Shown in pieces: positions 1-4,753 of a stretch of 5,750 nt of DNA. The notes below the pieces were generated by a model that saw only the letters and a program-made list of their open reading frames with translations, did no database searches and was not told where the DNA came from. Made by a program: the position numbers and the translations under genes. Origin of the DNA: Syntrophaceae bacterium. Lineage in GTDB: Bacteria; Desulfobacterota; Syntrophia; Syntrophales; UBA5619. Numbering within the stretch: position 1 is the stretch's first letter; each line of letters opens with the position of its first letter. The stretch is from contig JAHFBU010000123.1 in the NCBI GenBank assembly GCA_023249795.1, positions 1 through 5,750 of the forward strand, written 5' to 3'.

Positions 1-603
1 ATCTTCTACGGCATCCCGATGGACGGGCACACCTTCACCGGAACCGTCTGGAGCTGGTTTCATCCCTATTCCGTTCTCTTTACGCTTGGGGTGATCTCCG
101 GCTACATCATGCTGGGGGCAAACTACCTCATTCTGAAAACAGACGGAGAAATCCGGGAGAGCGGCATGACGCAATCCCTGGCCGCCGCCGTCTCAACCCT
201 TCTGATCTCGCTTGCGATTTACGGCTGGACCATCGCGCGCCATCCCTATATGGCCCGGAAATGGCTGGTCATGCCCGATCTGGCTTACGTCGCCCTTTTC
301 CCTCTGCTGGCCCTGTTCGCGTTCGGCATGTATCTGATCGCCCTCCGCCGAAGATCGGAGCATGCACCGTTTCGCTGGAACGCCATCATGGTCTTCTGTT
401 CGTTCACCGGCATCTCGGTCGGTTTCTATCCCTACATCATCCCGAACATGGTGACCATCCAAAACGCCGCCGTCTCCTCGCCGGGGACCCTGATCTTCAT
501 GCTCGCGGTAATCGTCATTCTCCTTCCGTTGATTCTCGTCTATATCGGCTACAAGAATCGGATATTCCGCGGGAAGGTCGGCAGCGGCGGCTACGAAGAT
601 TGA
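1..603 (+). CDS. cydB: Cytochrome bd quinol oxidase subunit II, C-terminal part (5' end outside window)
   Basis: This is the last 200 residues of CydB, the subunit that pairs with haem-bearing CydA in cytochrome bd, an inner-membrane oxidase that reduces O2 with quinol. The frame is open from base 1 to a TGA at 601-603. Five hydrophobic segments are visible. The segment beginning SWFHPYSVLFTLG is followed by the family signature GANYLILKTDGEIRE. Near the end come FYPYIIPNMVTIQNAA and the closing YKNRIFRGKV, matching the usual CydB ending (aromatic-rich, then FRGKV). Full CydB proteins are roughly 330-380 residues, so about 40% is missing upstream, where cydA would be expected. No CydX-like small hydrophobic peptide follows. 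The next gene is convergent, so this is the end of the cyd operon. The family call is firm; the exact quinol used cannot be read from it. Confidence 0.93.
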   Translation: MFYGIPMDGHTFTGTVWSWFHPYSVLFTLGVISGYIMLGANYLILKTDGEIRESGMTQSLAAAVSTLLISLAIYGWTIARHPYMARKWLVMPDLAYVALFPLLALFAFGMYLIALRRRSEHAPFRWNAIMVFCSFTGISVGFYPYIIPNMVTIQNAAVSSPGTLIFMLAVIVILLPLILVYIGYKNRIFRGKVGSGGYED

Positions 604-670
604 GCGAAGGGGGCATGGCGGCAAGAACCATATCTCTTAGGCTGCGCGGAGAGGACCGTTCCCGGAAATA

Positions 671-682
671 ACCACCGGTGGT
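671..682. repeat. 12-bp perfect palindrome between cydB and doxX
   Basis: ACCACCGGTGGT reads the same on both strands and lies 68 bases after the cydB stop in the convergent gap 604-727. It has no loop and no following T-run, so it is a poor terminator. It could be a protein-binding site or chance. The rest of this gap holds no convincing gene. Confidence 0.3.
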
Positions 683-716
683 CATCCACGATGTCCGAAA
701 ACTGCTGACGCCGCAC

Positions 717-748
717 TGCCTGTCAAACTAATCCAGTTTGTCCAGGCA
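717..748. terminator. Interrupted hairpin over the doxX stop codon (possible 3'-end structure)
   Basis: TGCCTG (717-722) pairs with CAGGCA (743-748), and CAAACT (724-729) pairs with AGTTTG (735-740), around a 5-base loop (730-734). One unpaired base on one side and two on the other interrupt the stem, giving 12 pairs in total. The doxX stop codon (728-730) lies inside it. Neither strand has a T-run immediately after the stem, so it does not look like a classical Rho-independent terminator. Its position between two convergent genes suits a 3'-end stabilising or bidirectional stop structure. The pairing is seen directly; the role is inference. Confidence 0.35.
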
Positions 749-1114
749 CCACTTGACCCCGCCCCGGCAGGCGATGAGGAGAAAAACGAAGCTGAAAAGA
801 AGGGCCAACTCGCCCTTGTTGATTGCCGGAAAGAACTCGGGACCGATTTGGACCTTCCAATGGAACTGGAGATAGGCGACGGCCATCGTGCCGCTGCAGA
901 GAAAAGCCGCCGCTCGGGTTTGAAACCCCAGCATCACCATCATTCCTCCGATCAGCTCGATGATGCCGCCGAACCATAGCTGCGATCCCACCGGCGGTTG
1001 AAACTCGGACAACACCCCCAGGATCTTCTGGGAACCATGGAACAAGAACATAAATCCCGTCACGATACGCAGCAGGGCGTAGGCGTGATCCGCGTACTTT
1101 TCAAGCTGTTTCAT
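728..1114 (-). CDS. DoxX-family small integral membrane protein
   Basis: This 128-residue protein belongs to the DoxX/DoxD-like family of four-helix membrane proteins. Helix 1 (about 12-32) carries FMFLFHGSQKI, the family's F-HG-xK motif. Helix 2 (47-63) has GGIIELIGG with Glu53, followed by R67. Helix 3 spans about 68-83. The conserved NKGE (99-102) leads into helix 4, and the tail GVKWCLDKL resembles the family ending G-x-W-S-L-D. The frame is open to 1222, but the start chosen is the ATG at 1114 because GGAGGA sits 6 bases upstream and the extra 36 residues would cover the promoter and are not family-like. DoxX proteins have been linked to thiosulfate:quinone reduction in archaea and to redox-stress complexes in mycobacteria; the role here is unknown. 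It lies between two oxidase loci and is transcribed alone on the minus strand. Confidence 0.88.
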   Translation of the reverse strand: MKQLEKYADHAYALLRIVTGFMFLFHGSQKILGVLSEFQPPVGSQLWFGGIIELIGGMMVMLGFQTRAAAFLCSGTMAVAYLQFHWKVQIGPEFFPAINKGELALLFSFVFLLIACRGGVKWCLDKLD

Positions 1115-1120
1115 GGGTGT

Positions 1121-1126
1121 TCCTCC
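1121..1126 (-). promoter_or_regulatory. Ribosome binding site of the DoxX gene
   Basis: GGAGGA on the minus strand, 6 bases before the ATG at 1114. It decides the start in favour of the 128-residue protein over the longer frame opening at 1222. Confidence 0.85.
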
Positions 1127-1166
1127 GTCCATTAATGATGGGAGACTTTTGCGATTGCGTTGAAGT

Positions 1167-1195
1167 ACCATAGGGATGACAACCCCGTCTGTCAA
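1167..1195 (-). promoter_or_regulatory. Sigma-70-type promoter of the DoxX gene
   Basis: On the minus strand, TTGACA (1195-1190, a perfect -35) is followed by a 17-base spacer and TATGGT (1172-1167, four of six matches to TATAAT). Transcription would start near 1160, giving a leader of about 45 bases before the ribosome binding site. This is the best promoter match I found in the window. Its position upstream of 1114 also argues that the in-frame ATG at 1222 is not used. Confidence 0.65.
1177..1194. promoter_or_regulatory. Inverted repeat inside the DoxX promoter (candidate operator)
   Basis: TGACA (1177-1181) and TGTCA (1190-1194) form a perfect dyad with an 8-base spacer. One arm overlaps the -35 box and the other lies in the -35/-10 spacer. 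A dimeric regulator bound there would block RNA polymerase. It does not match the FNR box (TTGAT-N4-ATCAA). The repeat is seen directly; operator function is inference, and one arm partly reflects the -35 sequence itself. Confidence 0.35.
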
Positions 1196-1412
1196 CAAAA
1201 TTGTAATCTTGATGGTGGCCACACTTGCCGATGGGATCGCCTGGAGCGGAATCCGTGGAAGAAAAGTCAGATGAGAAAGAAGGCATATAGGTTTGACCTA
1301 CCATTAGGTGCTTAATCAACCCTCATTGTTTTGCGTCGTGTCACAAATTAGAAACTTACAAACAGTTTATCGGTTGCAGGCGTTTGTTGCCGAAGGTTTG
1401 CCTAATCATCGC

Positions 1413-1419
1413 AAGGAGG
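1413..1419 (+). promoter_or_regulatory. Ribosome binding site of the Rieske gene, supporting a GTG start
   Basis: AAGGAGG is a full anti-Shine-Dalgarno match ending 4 bases before GTG at 1424. No ATG is available nearby in frame, so this site decides the GTG start. Confidence 0.85.
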
Positions 1420-1423
1420 GCTT

Positions 1424-1957
1424 GTGGAAGAAACGGGTATAGTCACAGACGATGATAACGGGAGCGGGCGCCGGCGATTCTTGATATGGGCGACGGGAAT
1501 CCTGGTCTCTTTCAGCGGGATGATCGTCGGAATACCCCTCATTGGATCCATCATCGGATCGTCCTTCAGGACCGCGAAGACAAACTGGATCACCGTTGGC
1601 GATGTCGGGGCCTTGCCCATCGGCCAGCCCGTAAATCTGAAGGTTGTCGATAATAACGTGGACGCCTATGTAAGGGAACCGGTGATTCGCCACCTCTGGG
1701 CCGTCAAACACAGCAACGCCGATGTGACGGTCCTCTCCCCCATCTGCACCCATCTCGGTTGCCAATTTAACTGGAATCCCGCGAGCGGCCATTTTGAGTG
1801 CCCCTGTCACGGGAGCATATACGCAGCCGACGGCACGGTCCTCGGCGGCCCTGCCCCCCGCCGCCTCGACACGCTGCCGACGCGAATCGAAAACGGCCGG
1901 CTATTTGTCGAGTGGAAGCAGTTCCGGAGCGGCACCTCGGATAAAGTTCCCGCATAG
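1424..1957 (+). CDS. qcrA: Rieske [2Fe-2S] iron-sulfur protein of a cytochrome bc/b6f-type complex
   Basis: This 177-residue protein carries the Rieske cluster that takes the first electron from quinol at the Qo site. Residues 16-20 (RRRFL) followed by a hydrophobic stretch (about 21-45) form a Tat-type signal anchor, as expected for a cofactor-loaded protein exported folded. Box I is CTHLGC (108-113) and box II is CPCHGS (126-131). By family rule C108, H110, C126 and H129 bind the cluster, and C113 and C128 form the disulfide. S131 and Y133 are present at the positions that hydrogen-bond the cluster in high-potential Rieske proteins. GGPAPRRL (141-148) is the family's proline loop region. 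Translation starts at GTG. The gene leads the operon, and the cytochrome b start lies 10 bases after its stop. The naming qcrA follows the Bacillus/actinobacterial scheme. Confidence 0.95.
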   Translation: MEETGIVTDDDNGSGRRRFLIWATGILVSFSGMIVGIPLIGSIIGSSFRTAKTNWITVGDVGALPIGQPVNLKVVDNNVDAYVREPVIRHLWAVKHSNADVTVLSPICTHLGCQFNWNPASGHFECPCHGSIYAADGTVLGGPAPRRLDTLPTRIENGRLFVEWKQFRSGTSDKVPA

Positions 1958-1961
1958 GAGG
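1957..1961 (+). promoter_or_regulatory. Ribosome binding site of the cytochrome b-c fusion gene
   Basis: GGAGG begins on the last base of the Rieske stop codon and ends 6 bases before ATG 1968. It fixes the start there, although the frame is open from an ATG at 1794 inside the Rieske gene. Confidence 0.85.
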
Positions 1962-1967
1962 CAATCG

Positions 1968-3914
1968 ATGCGCTCAGGTCTGCTTCGCTGGATCAACGAA
2001 AGATGGCCCCTTTCCCCGTTCGCCCGCCTCGCGCTTGAGGAGGAGATGTCCGGGGGCAGCTCCTACGCCTATGTGTTCGGCAGCGCCGCCCTGATCCTAT
2101 TTATGCTGCAGGTCGTGACGGGCATCTGGCAGCTCTTCTACTACGTGCCGACCCTCGGTCAGGGATACAACAGTCTCAATTACCTGCGCACGGAAGTGCC
2201 TTTCGGATGGCTGGTGCACGGGCTCCACTATTGGGGGGCCAATGCCATGGTCGTCTGCGTGATGCTCCATTTATCCCAGGTTTATATCTGGGGGGCATAC
2301 AAGCGGCCTCATGAGCTTCAGTGGATCACCGGCGTCTTTCTGTTTCTTCTGACAATGGCCATGAGCCTGACCGGCGGGGCGCTCCCCTGGGACAAGCGAA
2401 GTTACTGGCTGGTGGAGGTGGCTTCGAGCGCCGCCGGTACCATCCCCGTCGTCGGCGAGACCCTCAAACGCATTATGCTCGGAGGCGGTGTCATCGGCCA
2501 ACTGACGCTCTCCCGCTTTTTTGTTCTTCATGTCGCCGTTGCTTCCGGCCTTCTGCTCACCCTTGCAGCGGTTCACCTGGTCGCCCTGAGGAAGGTCGGT
2601 AACGCGGGCCCCTGGGACGACGGACAGCGGAAGAATACAGGACCTTTCTGGCCGGACCAGGTCTTCAAGGATGGCCTCTTCTCGGCCTTCGTGATCCTTC
2701 TTTTGGTTGCCCTTTCCATCTATGCTCCTCCCCCCTTTGCCGGGATGGCCGATCCTCTGGATGCCTCCTACATACCCAAACCGGAATGGAACTTCCTTTT
2801 TCTCTATCAGGCGCTAAAATATTTTCCCGGAAAGCTTGAGGTCATCGCTACTCTGGGAATCCCGCTCATCGGCACCATAGTGCTCCTTCTGCCCCCGTTC
2901 GTTGACGACAGCGTCGAGCGCCGCCCCCGCAAGCGACCCGCGGCCATGGCGGGCTGGGTCATCGCCGTGACGCTGTTCATTACCCTCACGCTGGCAGGCG
3001 CCTACAGCCAGCCCGAGGGATTCGCGGCGCCGCAAACTTCGCAATCGACCCCCTCGACTTCGGCGGCTCTCTCTCCCTCTGCCGATGAAAAAGCGGGAAG
3101 CGGCCTGTTCAAGTCTCAGGAGTGCGCTGCCTGCCACAGCATCGGGGGAATTGGGGGAACGTTCGGTCCGGATCTTTCCGGAGAGGGAACCAAAGGCCGC
3201 TCCGGGCAGTGGCTGGCAGATCAGCTCCACAACCCGAAGGCCCACAACCCCTCTTCGGAGATGCCTTCCTTTGCGGCGCTCAGTAAGGAACAGATAGGAC
3301 AACTTGTCGCTTTCCTGCTGGGCCTCAAAGAAGAAGCACCCGCCCCCGCTTCCACCGGGCTCGCGCCTTCGGCAGCCGCGGGCGGACAGACGCAGAGCGC
3401 CCCTGCCGTCACAGGTCCGCATGGGGAGCCGGGCATAGCCGTAACGATTATAGGCAGCCCCGATCACGGCGCCGTTCTCTTCGAGGATAGCTGCGCTTCA
3501 TGCCACGGTCCCCGAGGAACGGAAATGGTCTCAAATCCCGGTTCAACGCACGGCAAGGTTCCCCCGTTGAACCCGATTAACCGGGATCTATTCAGTCCCG
3601 ACCCCAAGACCTTCGTCGGCCAGATCGACCTCTTCCTCCAGCACGGCTCGCGCCCGGAGGGACCGAATCCCCGCCTCAGCATGCCGCCCTTCGGCGACAC
3701 CCATTCCCTCACGCAGCAGCAGATAGCGGATATTGAGGCTTATATCCTCAATCTTAACGGCGTGAACCGGGCGACGATCCATCACCCCGGGATCGATCCG
3801 GATCTATTCTTTATCATTGCGGCCTTCGCGTTTTCGTTGATCGTAATCAATCTGTGGGGATGGTGGTGGTTTAACCGGCTCGGCAAGCGGAAGGGGAAAG
3901 AGGCGGGCGAATGA
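1968..3914 (+). CDS. Cytochrome b (b6 + subunit IV) fused to two cytochrome c domains and a C-terminal membrane anchor
   Basis: This 648-residue polypeptide combines what are usually two or three subunits of a quinol:cytochrome c reductase. Helices A-D (about 34-57, 83-107, 117-137, 182-207) carry the b-haem ligands H87/H101 and H188/H203. The second pair is 15 apart, as in cytochrome b6. ALPWDKRSYW (138-147) is the Qo-side loop. Subunit IV-like helices E-G (about 234-254, 294-311, 325-345) follow, with PEWN at 272-275 in place of PEWY. Residue 36 is Val where cytochrome b6 has the haem-ci cysteine. A Ser/Pro/Ala linker leads to haem-c domain 1 (CAACH 386-390, probable axial M432). After a second linker comes domain 2 (CASCH 509-513, probable M572). 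A final helix (613-634) precedes the basic tail RLGKRKGK. Seven helices place the c domains in the periplasm; the eighth returns to the cytoplasm, fitting positive-inside. The polypeptide might be cleaved after export, as in the Bradyrhizobium fbcH product. Confidence 0.93.
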   Translation: MRSGLLRWINERWPLSPFARLALEEEMSGGSSYAYVFGSAALILFMLQVVTGIWQLFYYVPTLGQGYNSLNYLRTEVPFGWLVHGLHYWGANAMVVCVMLHLSQVYIWGAYKRPHELQWITGVFLFLLTMAMSLTGGALPWDKRSYWLVEVASSAAGTIPVVGETLKRIMLGGGVIGQLTLSRFFVLHVAVASGLLLTLAAVHLVALRKVGNAGPWDDGQRKNTGPFWPDQVFKDGLFSAFVILLLVALSIYAPPPFAGMADPLDASYIPKPEWNFLFLYQALKYFPGKLEVIATLGIPLIGTIVLLLPPFVDDSVERRPRKRPAAMAGWVIAVTLFITLTLAGAYSQPEGFAAPQTSQSTPSTSAALSPSADEKAGSGLFKSQECAACHSIGGIGGTFGPDLSGEGTKGRSGQWLADQLHNPKAHNPSSEMPSFAALSKEQIGQLVAFLLGLKEEAPAPASTGLAPSAAAGGQTQSAPAVTGPHGEPGIAVTIIGSPDHGAVLFEDSCASCHGPRGTEMVSNPGSTHGKVPPLNPINRDLFSPDPKTFVGQIDLFLQHGSRPEGPNPRLSMPPFGDTHSLTQQQIADIEAYILNLNGVNRATIHHPGIDPDLFFIIAAFAFSLIVINLWGWWWFNRLGKRKGKEAGE

Positions 3915-4753
3915 GAAGAGCCATATGGCCCCTTTGTTTCCTGATACTTTTTTGCGCCGGAACGGGGCTGAGTCACGAGACGTTCGACACCGGCGACGGC
4001 AAGACCGGAGCGATCGGCATCGAAGAGAAGACGGGGCAGCTCCTGCCCACGGATCTCGTCTTCCGGGATGAAACGGGGGCGTATATCAAGATGGGGGATC
4101 TTCTCGGAAAACCGGTGATCCTGACCCTCGTCTATTACAGTTGCGAGCACATCTGTCCCCTCATGCTGGGCGGCCTTGCTCAGGCCCTCCCGAGACTGAC
4201 CCTGACGGCGGGAAACGATTACCGCGTGCTCACCGTCAGTTTCGACGAGACGGACACCCCGGACATGGCGCGGAACACCAGGAAGAACTATATCGCGGCC
4301 GCCGGCTCCTCTTTCCCTGCATCGGGATGGCATTTTCTGACCGGTAATCGGGAAAACATCTCGCGATTGACCCAATCCGTAGGATTTACCTTCCGGAAGG
4401 AGATACATGGATTCAACCATCCGGTCGTCCTGATCTTCCTCTCGCCCCAAGGAAAGATCTCGAAGTACCTCCAGGTGACAAAATACGATTACGGCGCCGA
4501 ATACCCCATTGCCTTTTCCACCTTCGATCTGACCGCGGCACTCACCGAGGCCGCTCAGGGAAGGACGGTAACCGGATTCAGGAGGGCTCTGCTCTACTGC
4601 TTTGCCCATGAACCGCCGGGGCAGAGCAATTTCTTCCGATTCATCGCCGTGATCGGCCTCGTCAGCATTCTGGCCCTGGTCGGTTTCTTCATCTACCTTC
4701 AGATCTCGACACGAAAATATCGAAGGGGCAAAGAATATGATCTCGAACGGTGA
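3911..4753 (+). CDS. sco1: SCO1/SenC-family copper chaperone with C-terminal membrane anchor
   Basis: This 280-residue protein belongs to the thioredoxin-fold SCO family, which delivers copper to the CuA site of cytochrome oxidase subunit II or keeps its cysteines reduced. Residues 1-21 look like a signal peptide with mature start near SHETFD. The copper motif CEHICP gives C78 and C82 (CxxxC), and H170 in GFNHPVV is the probable third ligand. FDETDTPDMA (111-120) and VLIFLSPQGKI (173-183) match the family's conserved strands. A hydrophobic helix at about 243-263 and a basic tail (RKYRRGK) would anchor it from the periplasmic side with the tail in the cytoplasm; many SCO proteins have only an N-terminal anchor. 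The ATG overlaps the cytochrome b-c stop by 4 bases (ATGA), with GAGG at 3900-3903 as ribosome binding site, so the two are probably translationally coupled. Its place just before subunit I supports an oxidase-assembly role. Confidence 0.92.
   Translation: MRRAIWPLCFLILFCAGTGLSHETFDTGDGKTGAIGIEEKTGQLLPTDLVFRDETGAYIKMGDLLGKPVILTLVYYSCEHICPLMLGGLAQALPRLTLTAGNDYRVLTVSFDETDTPDMARNTRKNYIAAAGSSFPASGWHFLTGNRENISRLTQSVGFTFRKEIHGFNHPVVLIFLSPQGKISKYLQVTKYDYGAEYPIAFSTFDLTAALTEAAQGRTVTGFRRALLYCFAHEPPGQSNFFRFIAVIGLVSILALVGFFIYLQISTRKYRRGKEYDLER

Larger units (their letters stand above)
1115..1423. other. Divergent intergenic region between DoxX and the Rieske operon
   Basis: This gap of 309 bases separates two divergent transcription units. 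The part next to doxX holds the promoter and dyad described separately. The part next to the Rieske gene is AT-richer and should contain the operon promoter, but no strong match was found. The best pair is TTGTTT (1326-1331), a 17-base spacer and TAGAAA (1349-1354), which is weak. TTGACC at 1293-1298 is a good -35 but lacks a partner at proper spacing. ACCTA (1296-1300) and TAGGT (1305-1309) make a small 5-bp dyad there. No RNA gene or coding frame was convincing. Confidence 0.6.

Noticed and set aside
615..671. An 18-codon frame after cydB (starting MAARTISLRL) with a G-rich stretch upstream, considered as a CydX-like subunit
   Set aside because: It is charged and arginine-rich with no membrane segment, unlike CydX, which is a single hydrophobic helix. 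Nothing supports translation.
1115..1222. N-terminal extension of the DoxX frame to an ATG at 1222
   Set aside because: The extension covers the promoter and ribosome binding site. Its 36 residues resemble no DoxX sequence, while ATG 1114 has GGAGGA at good spacing.
1293..1354. Promoter elements for the Rieske operon (TTGACC at 1293; TTGTTT/TAGAAA at 1326/1349) and a 5-bp ACCTA/TAGGT dyad
   Set aside because: TTGACC has no -10 at proper spacing, the second pair matches only 3/6 and 4/6, and the dyad is too short to be significant. Kept only as notes in the intergenic entry.
1320..1380. FNR/CRP or sigma-54 sites upstream of the Rieske gene
   Set aside because: Only isolated half-sites (TCACA, TTGCA) are present. 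The partner halves at the required distances are missing.
1794..1967. Upstream extension of the cytochrome b frame into the Rieske gene
   Set aside because: It overlaps the Rieske cluster-binding region in another frame. GGAGG at 1957-1961 and the cytochrome b-like N-terminus support ATG 1968.
3937..3957. Cys15 of the SCO protein as a lipoprotein cleavage site
   Set aside because: The preceding residues are I-L-F, so Phe sits at -1 where lipoboxes need a small residue.
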